From Nocardia grenadensis NBRC 108939 (GTDB lineage: Bacteria > Actinomycetota > Actinomycetes > Mycobacteriales > Mycobacteriaceae), in NCBI RefSeq assembly GCF_001613445.1, contig NZ_BDCJ01000013.1:124001-188000 (forward strand): a stretch of 64,000 nt of DNA, written 5' to 3'. The position numbers and the translations under genes were made by a program. The notes under the pieces were generated by a model. That model was not told where the DNA came from. It saw only the letters and a program-made list of their open reading frames with translations, and did not search any database. Below, one piece after another: positions 35,624-44,069 of this stretch (position 1 is the stretch's first letter; every line of letters starts with the position of its first letter).

Positions 35624-35691
35624 ACCCCGATGCTAGCGAGGACCCGGACGGGTTTCCGGCCGACTCCCGGCTGCTCGCGCGGTACCCGAGG

Positions 35692-35753
35692 CCTTCCGCT
35701 CCCGCTCAGGAGCTACCCCGATCGGGGCGGCGGTAAGGGCGCGGAGCGGAAGG
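35692..35753 (-). terminator. Nested hairpin downstream of glyS
   Basis: CCTTCCGCTCC (35692-35702) pairs with 35743-35753, enclosing a perfect 12-bp palindrome CCCCGATCGGGG (35716-35727). It lies directly after the glyS stop and is likely its terminator. Confidence 0.55.
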
Positions 35754-35760
35754 AGCGCGG

Positions 35761-37146
35761 TCAGCAGCCGAGCAGGCGCTGCGCCAGGTAGCCCTCGACC
35801 TGGTCCAGGGCGATCCGCTCCTGTGCCATGGTGTCGCGTTCACGCACCGTGACCGCTTGGTCGTCGAGGGTGTCGAAATCGACGGTAATGCAGAACGGGG
35901 TACCGATCTCGTCCTGGCGGCGGTAGCGGCGGCCGATGGCGCCGGCGTCGTCGAACTCGACGTTCCAGTTCCGGCGCAGCCGGGCGGCGAGATCCTTGGC
36001 CTTGGGGGTGAGGTCGGCGTTGCGCGACAGCGGCAGCACCGCGGCCTTCACCGGCGAGAGACGGCGATCCAGGCGCAATACCGTGCGGGTGTCCACGCCG
36101 CCCTTGGCGTTCGGGGCCTGGTCCTCGGCGTAGGCGTCGACGAGGAACGCCATCAGCGACCGGGTGAGACCGGCGGCCGGCTCGATCACGTAGGGGACGT
36201 AACGTTCCTCGGTGGTCTGGTCGTAATAGCTCAGTTCCGCGCCGGAGTGCTTGGCGTGCGTGGACAGGTCGTAATCGGTGCGGTTGGCGATACCTTCCAG
36301 CTCACCCCATTCACCGCCTTGGAAACCGAAGCGGTACTCGATATCGGTGGTGCCGGCCGAGTAGTGCGAGAGCTTCTCTTTCGGGTGCTCGTACAGGCGC
36401 AGGTTCTCCGGGTCGATACCGAGGTCGGTGTACCAGGAGAAGCGGGTGTCGATCCAGTACTTGTGCCATTCGGCGTCTTCGCCGGGCTTGACGAAGAACT
36501 CCATCTCCATCTGCTCGAACTCGCGGGTGCGGAAGATGAAGTTACCGGGGGTGATCTCGTTGCGGAAGCTCTTGCCGATCTGGGCGATACCGAACGGCGG
36601 CTTCTTGCGCGCGGTGGTCATCACGTTCGCGAAGTTCACGAAGATGCCCTGTGCGGTCTCCGGGCGCAGGTAGTGCAGGCCCTCTTCGTCGTCCACCGGG
36701 CCCAGGAAGGTTTTCAGCAGGCCGGAGAAGTTCTTCGGCTCGGTCCAGCTGCCGGGCTGGCCGGTTTCCGGGTCATTGATATCGGCGAGTCCGTTGGCCG
36801 GGGGGTGGCCGTGTTTGGCTTCGTAGGCCTCGAGTAGATGGTCGGCCCGGTAGCGCTTGTGGGTGTGCAGGGACTCGACCAGCGGATCGGAGAAGGTCTC
36901 GACGTGGCCGGAGGCCACCCAGACCTGGCGCGGCAGGATCACCGACGAGTCGAGGCCGACCACGTCCTCGCGAGCGGTGACCATTGAGCGCCACCACTGT
37001 TTCTTGATGTTCTCCTTGAGTTCGACGCCCAGCGGACCGTAGTCCCACGCCGATTTGGTACCGCCGTAGATCTCACCGCACGGGTACACCAGACCCCGGC
37101 GCTTGGCGAGGTTGGCAACGGTGTCCACCTTCGACTTGGGTGCCAC
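35761..37146 (-). CDS. glyS: Glycyl-tRNA synthetase (class II, alpha2 type)
   Basis: About 461 residues, charging tRNA-Gly. Class II motifs are visible: KRRGLVYPCGEIYGGTKSAW at the N-terminus, the motif 2 region FRNEITPGNFIFRTREFEQME, and motif 3 EPAAGLTRSLMAFLVDAY. The anticodon-binding domain is C-terminal. GTG 37146 has GGAG 9 bases upstream; an ATG five codons earlier (37161) lacks a Shine-Dalgarno. It is divergent from smtB-zur, as in M. tuberculosis. Confidence 0.97.
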   Translation of the reverse strand: MAPKSKVDTVANLAKRRGLVYPCGEIYGGTKSAWDYGPLGVELKENIKKQWWRSMVTAREDVVGLDSSVILPRQVWVASGHVETFSDPLVESLHTHKRYRADHLLEAYEAKHGHPPANGLADINDPETGQPGSWTEPKNFSGLLKTFLGPVDDEEGLHYLRPETAQGIFVNFANVMTTARKKPPFGIAQIGKSFRNEITPGNFIFRTREFEQMEMEFFVKPGEDAEWHKYWIDTRFSWYTDLGIDPENLRLYEHPKEKLSHYSAGTTDIEYRFGFQGGEWGELEGIANRTDYDLSTHAKHSGAELSYYDQTTEERYVPYVIEPAAGLTRSLMAFLVDAYAEDQAPNAKGGVDTRTVLRLDRRLSPVKAAVLPLSRNADLTPKAKDLAARLRRNWNVEFDDAGAIGRRYRRQDEIGTPFCITVDFDTLDDQAVTVRERDTMAQERIALDQVEGYLAQRLLGC

Positions 37147-37363
37147 GCGAGAATTCTCCATCCACTACGAATCGCCAGTAGTTACGCTGCCCGGATCGGG
37201 CTACGTGATCGCAGTTGCCCACGGTAGCTGCTCTGCCGTGCGCGGCTGATCGGGTACAGCCTAGTAGGTGCCCATGGGCCGGGCCCAGCCGCAGCCCGCC
37301 CGCGCCCGCAGTACTGTCGGCGGGCCCGTGCGAGCACGATTCGCGTGCGCATCGGCATGGATA

Positions 37364-37391
37364 TTTGACATGCATACCCATGCATATCAAA
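37364..37391. promoter_or_regulatory. 12-4-12 inverted repeat, candidate SmtB/ArsR operator
   Basis: TTTGACATGCAT and ATGCATATCAAA (11 of 12 symmetric) are spaced by ACCC, ending 30 bases before the smtB start. AT-rich long inverted repeats directly upstream are typical ArsR/SmtB sites. Metal-dependent autoregulation of smtB-zur is known in mycobacteria. Confidence 0.75.
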
Positions 37392-37421
37392 ATGGGACCG
37401 GTTTCCAATAAGGAGTGGACG

Positions 37422-37775
37422 ATGACAACCGACACTGCCGCCGCCGGGCAGCACAATCCCTACCGCTCCCCCGCGCCGGTCCCAATACCCACCCGGACCG
37501 TGCTGGAGAACGCGGGAGAACTGCTGCGCGCACTCGCGGCACCCGTCCGCATCGCCATCGTGCTACAACTGCGGGAGTCGCCGCGCTGTGTGCATGAGCT
37601 GGTGGATGCCCTCGGCGTTACACAACCGCTGGTCAGCCAACATTTGCGGATTCTCAAATCGGCCGGGGTGGTACATGGTGAGCGATCGGGCCGGGAGGTC
37701 CTCTACGAACTCGTCGACGACCATCTGGCGCATATCGTGGTCGACGCAGTAGCGCACGCCGAAGAAGAAGGGTAA
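37422..37775 (+). CDS. smtB: ArsR/SmtB family zinc-responsive repressor
   Basis: 117 residues. Winged helix: ALAAPVRIAIVLQLRESPRC, VHELVDALGVTQPLVSQHLR, ILKSAGVVHGERSGREVLYE. The C-terminal helix DDHLAHIVVDAVAHAEEE carries the Asp/His/His/Glu set of the alpha-5 zinc site of SmtB-type sensors. ATG 37422 follows AAGGAG. zur follows after 3 bases. In mycobacteria the zinc-free SmtB represses this operon, and zinc binding releases it. Confidence 0.92.
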   Translation: MTTDTAAAGQHNPYRSPAPVPIPTRTVLENAGELLRALAAPVRIAIVLQLRESPRCVHELVDALGVTQPLVSQHLRILKSAGVVHGERSGREVLYELVDDHLAHIVVDAVAHAEEEG

Positions 37776-37778
37776 TTC

Positions 37779-38222
37779 GTGTCCGAGAACCTGGTCACCG
37801 ACAAAGGGACCGCCACACAGAGAGCAGTCGGTGTTCGCACCACGCGGCAACGCAACGCGATCGCCTCGCTACTGGAGGATATCGACAGGTTCCGGTCGGC
37901 TCAGGAGCTACACGACGAGCTACGCCGGCGCGGCGAGGGGATCGGACTGACCACCGTCTACCGCACACTGCAGTCACTGGCCGACGCCGGCATGGTCGAT
38001 GTGCTGCGCACCGACAACGGCGAATCGGTCTACCGGCAGTGCTCGACCGGTCATCACCACCATCTGGTGTGCCGCCACTGCGGCCGCACGGTCGAGGTCG
38101 CCGGTCCGACCGTGGAGGCGTGGGCGGCCAGCACCGCCTCCAGCCACGGGTTCACCGAAGTCAGCCATACGCTGGAGATCTTCGGTACCTGCCACTCCTG
38201 CTCCGCGGCCGGCCGGGGCTAG
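37779..38222 (+). CDS. zur: Zinc uptake regulator Zur (FurB)
   Basis: 147 residues of the Fur family. DNA-binding half: RTTRQRNAIASLLEDIDRFR, SAQELHDELRRRGEGIGLTT, VYRTLQSLADAGMVDV. The metal-binding half has GHHHHLVCRHCGRTVEV and GTCHSC, giving the two CxxC structural zinc pairs plus His-rich regulatory ligands. GTG 37779 follows AAGGG. It is co-transcribed with smtB and should repress zinc uptake genes when zinc-loaded. A strong hairpin follows. Confidence 0.96.
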   Translation: MSENLVTDKGTATQRAVGVRTTRQRNAIASLLEDIDRFRSAQELHDELRRRGEGIGLTTVYRTLQSLADAGMVDVLRTDNGESVYRQCSTGHHHHLVCRHCGRTVEVAGPTVEAWAASTASSHGFTEVSHTLEIFGTCHSCSAAGRG

Positions 38223-38249
38223 CATCCCGGAGCACCTCCGAACCACGGC

Positions 38250-38282
38250 GAAGGCCGCTACCACCGGGTGGTAGCGGCCTTC
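38250..38282. terminator. Bidirectional terminator between zur and the membrane-protein gene
   Basis: Perfect 16-bp arms (38250-38265 and 38267-38282) with one central base, located between convergent genes. It is the strongest hairpin seen in the window. Confidence 0.85.
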
Positions 38283-38301
38283 GACGTATCCCGTTCGCGG
38301 C

Positions 38302-39282
38302 TCACGCGGTGACCGGCACCGGCGCCGGTTCGGCCGTTGGCACCGGCTCGACCCGGGCACGATCGCGGATCACCCCGATACCGAACAGCACAAGGGCGAA
38401 CCCGGCCCACGCCAGCAGCACCAGCAGCGGCCGCTGCGCGCCCGCTCCGTCGAAGAACGCCACCGAGCGGAGCAGTGATGCCGCGGCGCCCGGGGGCAGT
38501 AACTGCCCGATCGCGCCCCACGGTTGCGGCAGCAGTTCCGGAGCGGCGGTGGCGGCGGAGAACGGGTTGCCGATGAGCAGCATGGTCAGGGCGGCGATAC
38601 CGATACCCACCCGGCCGATCACGGTGGCCAGCCCGGCGACTGTACCGGCGACCGCGAAGGAGACCAGCCCGGCCACCACCGACAGCGCGAGATAGTTACC
38701 GGGAACGATGGACAGCCAGGTCTGGGTGACGAGCATGCTCAGCAGACCACCGGCGATACCGAATACGAGCGCCCCGAGTGCACGGCCGCCGGCGGCAGGC
38801 ACCAGCAGAGTCAGCAGCACACCGCCCGCGATACCGGCCATGACCAGCGGGAGCGCCATAGCACCGAAACCCGCTCCGCGCGGATCGTCGGGGTCGGCGG
38901 GGACGACATCGTCCACCGGCGCGGCCGGCGCGCCGGACATCTGCTGGCCGATCTGGGCGAGCTGCTGGGCGAACGCGGGGGCCGCGCCGGAGGCTACCAG
39001 CACCCGCGGCGCGTCACCCCCGGTCACGATCGCGCCGTAGACCTCGCGGTCGCCGATGGCCGCACGCGCCGCCGCTTCGTCGGGCACGACCGTCAGTTCG
39101 AACGCGCCGGGATTCTGGCCGGTCAGCCGGGCCTCGACCATCGCGGCCTGCGGACCGGCGACGGCGAGCGGTAGCTCCCGGGGCGCGATATTCGTCGCCG
39201 GCCACGCGAAAGCGATCAGCATCAACGCTTGCAGCAGGGCCGCGCCCACCCCGAGTGCCACGGCGCGCTGGATGACGTTCAT
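38302..39282 (-). CDS. Multi-pass membrane protein (YhgE/ABC-2 permease-like)
   Basis: 326 residues. One N-terminal helix (VALGVGAALLQALMLIAFAW) is followed by an extracytoplasmic domain of about 120 residues (ELPLAVAGPQAAMVEARLTG, REVYGAIVTGGDAP). Five further helices come next (ALPLVMAGIAGGVLLTLLVP, LALSVVAGLVSFAVAGTVAG and others). This layout matches YhgE/Pip-type or ABC-2-like membrane proteins of actinobacteria, often linked to efflux. ATG 39282 follows GGGGAG. It is divergent from a TetR gene across a palindrome, so it is its probable target. Confidence 0.82.
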   Translation of the reverse strand: MNVIQRAVALGVGAALLQALMLIAFAWPATNIAPRELPLAVAGPQAAMVEARLTGQNPGAFELTVVPDEAAARAAIGDREVYGAIVTGGDAPRVLVASGAAPAFAQQLAQIGQQMSGAPAAPVDDVVPADPDDPRGAGFGAMALPLVMAGIAGGVLLTLLVPAAGGRALGALVFGIAGGLLSMLVTQTWLSIVPGNYLALSVVAGLVSFAVAGTVAGLATVIGRVGIGIAALTMLLIGNPFSAATAAPELLPQPWGAIGQLLPPGAAASLLRSVAFFDGAGAQRPLLVLLAWAGFALVLFGIGVIRDRARVEPVPTAEPAPVPVTA

Positions 39283-39358
39283 GACGTTCTCCCCAGAAAA
39301 TCGAAGGCTCGTTTTTTTAGATGCACTCACGGTCCCATCACCCGCATACCTTGTCAAG

Positions 39359-39372
39359 AACGAACATTCGTT
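39359..39372. promoter_or_regulatory. Perfect 6-2-6 palindrome, candidate TetR operator
   Basis: AACGAA-CA-TTCGTT in the gap between the divergent membrane-protein and TetR genes, 13 bases before the TetR start, where bound regulator would block transcription. A single extra GTTTT run flanks it. Confidence 0.55.
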
Positions 39373-39385
39373 TTAGTTTGGACGT

Positions 39386-40039
39386 ATGCCCCGAGTCAGT
39401 GACGAACACCTGGAACGCCGCCGGCAACAGATCCTGGACGCCGCCCGTATCTGCTTCGTCCGCAAGGGCTTCCACCAGAGCTCCATGCAGGACGTCTTCA
39501 CCGAATCGGGACTGTCCGCAGGTGCTGTCTACCGCTATTTCAAGAGCAAGGACGAACTCGTCATCGCGCTCGCCTCGACCGCCGCCGGGGATATCCGCGC
39601 GCAGATGACGGCCGTCATCCAGAGCGACCCGCTCCCCACCCCGGCCGAACTGATCGCGCGGATGACGGAATGGATCGACACCCAGAGCGGCCCGGAGGGC
39701 CGGATACGGCTGGCGCCGCAGGCCTGGTCACTGGCCCTCATCGACGAAGAGGCAGCCGCACCCGTGCGCCGGACCCTGGCGGGCATCCGGGGAATGTGGC
39801 ACGAATACGCCGAACGGATGCGCGCGGCCGGATGGCTACCGCCGGATGCCGACGTGGACGCGGTCGCCGCCGCGCTATTCGGGCTACTCCCCGGATACGT
39901 GCTCCAAAATCTGCTGCTCGGAGATCTCGTCCGGGACCAGTACCTGCGCGGTGTGGACATCCTGTTCCCGTACGGCGATCCGGAAAGCCGCCGCCCCCGG
40001 TCGGCGGCCGGTTCCACGGCAGCCGCCGACCCGGCCTGA
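39386..40039 (+). CDS. TetR family transcriptional regulator
   Basis: 217 residues. DNA-binding domain: RRRQQILDAARICFVRKGFH, QSSMQDVFTESGLSAGAVYR, YFKSKDELVIALAS. The C-terminal domain belongs to the TetR_C_6-like type (GRIRLAPQAWSLALIDEEAA). It is divergent from the membrane-protein gene. The likely role is as a repressor of that putative exporter, released by its substrate. Confidence 0.92.
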   Translation: MPRVSDEHLERRRQQILDAARICFVRKGFHQSSMQDVFTESGLSAGAVYRYFKSKDELVIALASTAAGDIRAQMTAVIQSDPLPTPAELIARMTEWIDTQSGPEGRIRLAPQAWSLALIDEEAAAPVRRTLAGIRGMWHEYAERMRAAGWLPPDADVDAVAAALFGLLPGYVLQNLLLGDLVRDQYLRGVDILFPYGDPESRRPRSAAGSTAAADPA

Positions 40040-40044
40040 TCACG

Positions 40045-40470
40045 TCAGGGTAGTAGACCTTTGCGCGCTTCCCCGGCGCCACCGAGCACCAGCAGCAACA
40101 TCGTCGTCAACGCCATATCGTCCAGGCCGGCCGCCGGGAAGGTGTAGCGCAGGATCACATCGGCGAGCTTGTCGTGCGCGATCAGCGCGATCGAACCGAA
40201 CTGCAACGACGCGTTCCGTTCGGCCACCCGCTTGTGCAACTGCGGTTTGAGCGGCCGGTCCCAGGCCAGCACACACGTCAGCGACAGCACATCCAGGCCC
40301 GGCGTCAATGTGAACGCGCTCAGCGAACACAACGCTCCCTGGAAATCGAAACGCAGGGAACCGTCGTTGTCGACCCGGACGTCGATATCGTAGAGCCCCA
40401 GTCCGGCACCCGCCCGGGCCTGCAACTCCAGATCCGGTGCCAGCGCACCCGATTCGGCCTCGCCGCTCAT
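40045..40470 (-). CDS. Conserved protein, YbjN/type III chaperone-like fold
   Basis: 141 residues. It reads LYDIDVRVDNDGSLRFDFQG, then LTCVLAWDRPLKPQLHKRVA and ASLQFGSIALIAHDKLADVI, the alternating beta/alpha pattern of YbjN-like proteins. Its ATG overlaps the uppS stop in an ATGA. In M. tuberculosis a 142-residue protein (Rv2360c) occupies the same place next to uppS, supporting a conserved but unknown role. It converges with the TetR gene. Confidence 0.8.
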   Translation of the reverse strand: MSGEAESGALAPDLELQARAGAGLGLYDIDVRVDNDGSLRFDFQGALCSLSAFTLTPGLDVLSLTCVLAWDRPLKPQLHKRVAERNASLQFGSIALIAHDKLADVILRYTFPAAGLDDMALTTMLLLVLGGAGEARKGLLP

Positions 40471-41282
40471 TTGGTACCTCCGAACCGGCGATCCCGCCGC
40501 GCGTACTCGAGACAGGCTTCCCACAGATTGCGCCGATCGAAATCCGGGAACAAGGTCGCCTGATAGACGAACTCGGCGTACGCCGACTGCCAGATCAGGA
40601 AATTCGAACTACGGAACTCCCCCGACGGCCGCAGGAACAGATCCACATCCGGCATCTCAGGCTCGTCCAGGAACCGGGCGATCGTATCCTCACCGACCTT
40701 CTCCGGATCGATCTCCCCGGCCGCCACCCGGAGCGCGATCTCCCGTGCCGCATCCGCGATCTCGGCCCGGCCGCCGTAGTTGACGCACATGGTCAAGGTC
40801 ATCACGGTGTTGTCCTTGGTCAGCTCCTGCGCCGTCTCCAACTCGCGGATCACACTGCGCCACAGCCGCGGCCGCCGCCCCGCCCAGCGCACCCGCACCC
40901 CCATCTCATGCATCTCGTCGCGCCGTCGCCGGATCACATCCCGGTTGAACCCCATGAGAAACCGCACCTCGTCGGGGCTACGCCGCCAGTTCTCGGTGGA
41001 GAACGCATACGCCGACAACCACTTCACACCGATCTCGATACAACCCTCGACGGTGTCCATGAGCACGGCCTCGCCCTTTTCGTGGCCCGCGGTACGCGGC
41101 AACCCACGCTCCTGCGCCCAGCGCCCGTTACCGTCCATCACCAGCGCGACATGCCTGGGGACCAGCTCCGCGGGAATCTCCGGCGGGCGGGCCCCGGAAG
41201 GGTGCGGTGACGGCGGTCGGATGGTACGGACGGTATCGGACGCGGGCACGTCCGAACCGGTGGTGTCACGACGCAGGATCAC
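40467..41282 (-). CDS. uppS: Polyprenyl diphosphate synthase (cis-prenyltransferase)
   Basis: About 271 residues. It makes the undecaprenyl/decaprenyl diphosphate carrier for cell-wall synthesis. Family motifs: HVALVMDGNGRWAQERGLPR (catalytic Asp, about 45-64), YAFSTENWRRSPDEV (about 90), and RPSGEFRSSNFLIWQSAYAE (about 220). GTG 41282 is preferred: TAGTCT lies 6 bases upstream, giving a leaderless start; a TTG two codons earlier is possible. Chain length (C50 in mycobacteria) cannot be read here. Confidence 0.95.
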   Translation of the reverse strand: MILRRDTTGSDVPASDTVRTIRPPSPHPSGARPPEIPAELVPRHVALVMDGNGRWAQERGLPRTAGHEKGEAVLMDTVEGCIEIGVKWLSAYAFSTENWRRSPDEVRFLMGFNRDVIRRRRDEMHEMGVRVRWAGRRPRLWRSVIRELETAQELTKDNTVMTLTMCVNYGGRAEIADAAREIALRVAAGEIDPEKVGEDTIARFLDEPEMPDVDLFLRPSGEFRSSNFLIWQSAYAEFVYQATLFPDFDRRNLWEACLEYARRDRRFGGTK

Positions 41283-41294
41283 GTCCAAAGACTA
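41283..41294 (-). promoter_or_regulatory. -10-like element TAGTCT, leaderless start of uppS
   Basis: TAGTCT (41294-41289, minus strand), 6 bases, then the GTG of uppS; no Shine-Dalgarno is present. Confidence 0.45.
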
Positions 41295-41342
41295 GCTGTG
41301 TTTATGGCGCGCTGGCGCGCGCGGGGTCGAGGCCCCCAGTGC

Positions 41343-41443
41343 CTCGCCGTTCAGGCCTCGAACCTTGGCCCAAGGTGCTCGATGGTCGCACTCTACGGAT
41401 GGCCCACCGCACATCGCGTGCGCTTCGAGGCCTGAACGGCGAG
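41343..41443. repeat. Intergenic element with 20-bp inverted repeat (copy A of a dispersed repeat)
   Basis: CTCGCCGTTCAGGCCTCGAA (41343-41362) pairs perfectly with 41424-41443 across 61 bases. The interior (41365-41422) closely matches 57615-57672: 23 of 25 bases in ...GGCCxAAGGTGCTCGATGGTCGC, and 20 of 22 in GGCCCACCGCA...TGCG. It lies between uppS and recO. It may be a structured RNA, a terminator-like unit or a MITE/REP-type element. The rest of 41444-41595 holds no gene. Confidence 0.7.
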
Positions 41444-41595
41444 ACTGGCCTCAACCCTTTGAAGTGCCTCGCAGAACTCGACCCATGCGTTTACGTCGGG
41501 GTCGATCTCCGGGTCCGCATTCGGCTCTCGAGGGTGAGGCAGCGGTTTCCTCGACGAGTGCGTGGCCTCTTCGGAGCGAGCCGGGCGATTCACCA

Positions 41596-42405
41596 CTACC
41601 CTGGGCCCGCCGCACCGGCGACCTGATCTACCATGCGCAGTTCTTCGTCGGTATTTCCGATGCGGCGTACGCTACCGCTGCGTTCCACCAGCGGGAGGGT
41701 GCGCAGTTTGTGTTCCAGATGCCATTGCAGGTGGGCCGCGATGAGTCCGCTGGCCTGCCGGCGGCCCGATTCGGGGATCGCCTCGACGCGGTCCCAGCGA
41801 CCGTGGCGCAGTGCCAGCAGATGGTCGAAGACCGCGGGGGCGGGGGTGACGGCGCCGGGCGGGCGGCAGTGGACGCAGACCGCTCCGCCGGCGCCCACAT
41901 GGAACGCGCGATGCGGGCCGGGGGTGGCGCAGCGGGCGCATTCGTCGACGGCGGGGGCCCAGCCGGCGTAGTCCATGGCACGCAGCAGGAAGGCGTCGAG
42001 GACCAGTTCGTGCGGGCGCTGCCCTTCGGCGATCGCGCGCAGGGCACCCGCGGTGAGGGTGTGCAGGCGGGGAACGGGGGCGCGCTCTTCGCCGGCCAGT
42101 CGTTCGGCGGTCTCCAGTACGGCACAGGCGGTGGTATATCGGCCGTAGTCGGCGATGATGGCGGACGCGTTGGCTTCGACGGTGTGGACCTGGGTCACGA
42201 TATCGAGGCTGCGACCGGGATGCAGCTGCACGTCGATGTAGGCGAACGGCTCGAGCCGGGCCCCGAATTTCGATTTGGTGCGGCGCACCCCTTTGGCCAC
42301 GGCGCGCACGAGACCGTACTGCCGAGTGAGGAGCGTGACGATCCGGTCGGCCTCGCCCAGCTTGTGCTGGCGCAGCACGACGGCATGGTCACGGTACAAA
42401 CGCAC
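41596..42405 (-). CDS. recO: DNA repair protein RecO
   Basis: 269 residues, a RecFOR-pathway protein that binds SSB and anneals single strands. The N-terminal OB-fold start is RDHAVVLRQHKLGEADRIVT, followed by RRTKSKFGARLEPF. The zinc-finger CARCATPGP...GGAVCVHC lies at about 150-173. GTG 42405 lacks a Shine-Dalgarno; AAGACT lies 6 bases upstream. It is upstream of uppS on the same strand with the repeat element between them. Confidence 0.95.
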   Translation of the reverse strand: MRLYRDHAVVLRQHKLGEADRIVTLLTRQYGLVRAVAKGVRRTKSKFGARLEPFAYIDVQLHPGRSLDIVTQVHTVEANASAIIADYGRYTTACAVLETAERLAGEERAPVPRLHTLTAGALRAIAEGQRPHELVLDAFLLRAMDYAGWAPAVDECARCATPGPHRAFHVGAGGAVCVHCRPPGAVTPAPAVFDHLLALRHGRWDRVEAIPESGRRQASGLIAAHLQWHLEHKLRTLPLVERSGSVRRIGNTDEELRMVDQVAGAAGPG

Positions 42406-42417
42406 GCGACCAGTCTT
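42406..42417 (-). promoter_or_regulatory. -10-like element AAGACT before recO
   Basis: AAGACT (42417-42412, minus strand), then 6 bases, then GTG. The first base deviates from the TANNNT consensus, so this is the weakest of the series. Confidence 0.35.
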
Positions 42418-42490
42418 GCACGTGTCCGGCCTCGCCGCCTCGAGCCGCCCCGCTCGACCGCACCCACGCCGTGAGCCCGGTGCCACCCGG

Positions 42491-43000
42491 CTACGCGGAC
42501 TCGGAACGCGCCTGCGTAGCCGGGTGGCGCCAGGTCGTCGCGGGCAGGAAGTGGACGTCGTAGCGCTGTTGTTCCGGTAGCAGGCTGTCGAAGTCCGCGT
42601 GTCCGCGCCGGATCCGGCCGAGCTGACGGAAGTACCCGAACCGCTGGACACCGGGGGTGAGGACGATGAGCAGGTCGACCGGCGATCCCGGTGCGGCGCC
42701 GAATGCGTGCGGCATACCCGGCGGGACCACGACGAGACTGCCCGCGGGAGCGGTTGTGGGAGTGCCGTCGAGGAAGAACTCCGCGATACCGGTGAGCACG
42801 TAGAACAGCTCCGTGGACCGTGCGTGGTAGTGCGGCGCGGCACCGTCCGCACCGGCGCCGAGGGTGAGCCGGTTCGCGCCCAGCGCGCCGCCGGTGTCGA
42901 CGGCGTCGGCGAGCAGATGGAAGGCCCCGCCTTGGGGTAGGTCCACGATTTCCGCGGTCGCACCGGGTACGACCAGGGCGTCGGGGATGTGGTCCGGCAT
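42491..43000 (-). CDS. Cupin domain protein
   Basis: 169 residues with one beta-barrel cupin domain. Motif 1 is PHYHARSTELFYVLTGIAEFFLDG (two His and a Glu as likely metal ligands) and motif 2 is VVVPPGMPHAFGAAPG. The C-terminal tail has ATTWRHPATQ. ATG 43000 follows GGAG. It diverges from a LysR gene that probably controls it. It may be a small-molecule-binding or isomerase/dioxygenase enzyme; the substrate is unknown. Confidence 0.88.
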   Translation of the reverse strand: MPDHIPDALVVPGATAEIVDLPQGGAFHLLADAVDTGGALGANRLTLGAGADGAAPHYHARSTELFYVLTGIAEFFLDGTPTTAPAGSLVVVPPGMPHAFGAAPGSPVDLLIVLTPGVQRFGYFRQLGRIRRGHADFDSLLPEQQRYDVHFLPATTWRHPATQARSESA

Positions 43001-43107
43001 GATGTCTCCTTTGTTCACTGTTGCTTCCAGTGCACACGGGGAAGAAAGCGCGAACCAGACGCAGTTGTGCCGGGCAGTGATCACGAATCCAGATCAATGG
43101 AGGCGCG

Positions 43108-43986
43108 GTGGAACTGCGGCAGCTCGAGTACTTCGTGGCCGTCGCCGAGGAGGGCGGCTTCGGCCGGGCGGCCCGGCGCATGAATATCGTCCAGTCCGCG
43201 GTGAGCCAGCAGATAGCGCGGCTGGAACGAGAATTCGGGGTTCTGCTGTTCGACCGATCGACCCGGCATGTCCGGCTCACCGGGGCGGGCGACCGACTAC
43301 TGGACGAGGCACGGCTCGTACTCGCGGCCTCGCGGCGGATGCGTAGCGTCGCCGGGGATATCGCGGCCGGCGACGACGGCACACTGCGCTTGGGCACCCT
43401 GCACGTACCGGGTGATCGACTGTATCGCGCGTTGAACACACTGGCCGCGATCGCGCCGCGACTGCAGGTCCGGCCCCGGCGACTGGCACCGGCCGAACGA
43501 CTCGCCGCGGTGCGGTCCGGGGAATTGGACGCCGCGCTGGTGCGCGCCCTACGTCCCTCGGCCGGCCTCGAAGCGCTCGAGGTATGGACCGATCCGCTGT
43601 ACGTCGCGCTCCCGGCCGACCACCCGCTCGCCGACTCGTCCCGGCTGCGGCTCGACCGGCTCGGGCACCTCCCGCTGCGCCTGGCTGCCCGGGAGGCCAA
43701 CCCGCCTTTTCACGATCTGGTCACCGAAGCGTGCGGGGCCGCGGGGATCGCCCCCCCCGTGGGCCCGCCGTTCACCACGCTCCAGCAAACCCTCGCCGAT
43801 ATCGCTGTCGGCCCACCGTCGTGGACGGTCTTCTACGAGGTGGCCGCGCTGCCGACCGTCCACCGGATTGCGATCCGGCCCCTCACCGATCTGTCGGTGA
43901 CGACATCGCTCGCCGTCGTGCCCCGACCACCGGGGCCGGCCCTGCGACATCTGCTCGACGCGCTCCACCGGACCACGAATACCTGA
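43108..43986 (+). CDS. LysR family transcriptional regulator
   Basis: 292 residues. The N-terminal winged helix ELRQLEYFVAVAEEGGFGRA and IVQSAVSQQIARLEREFGVL is canonical, followed by the effector domain (LRLGTLHVPG, LDAALVRALRP, PLYVALPADHPLA). GTG 43108 follows GGAGGCGCG. It is divergent from the cupin gene. Both belong to an accessory insertion between recO and era. Confidence 0.93.
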   Translation: MELRQLEYFVAVAEEGGFGRAARRMNIVQSAVSQQIARLEREFGVLLFDRSTRHVRLTGAGDRLLDEARLVLAASRRMRSVAGDIAAGDDGTLRLGTLHVPGDRLYRALNTLAAIAPRLQVRPRRLAPAERLAAVRSGELDAALVRALRPSAGLEALEVWTDPLYVALPADHPLADSSRLRLDRLGHLPLRLAAREANPPFHDLVTEACGAAGIAPPVGPPFTTLQQTLADIAVGPPSWTVFYEVAALPTVHRIAIRPLTDLSVTTSLAVVPRPPGPALRHLLDALHRTTNT

Positions 43987-44069
43987 CCGAGCCGCATCGC
44001 GACCTCGCGTAGTCCGCTCGACAGTCGACCGGATCCGGTATCGAGGCCCGATGGCGCCCGACCGGCGTT

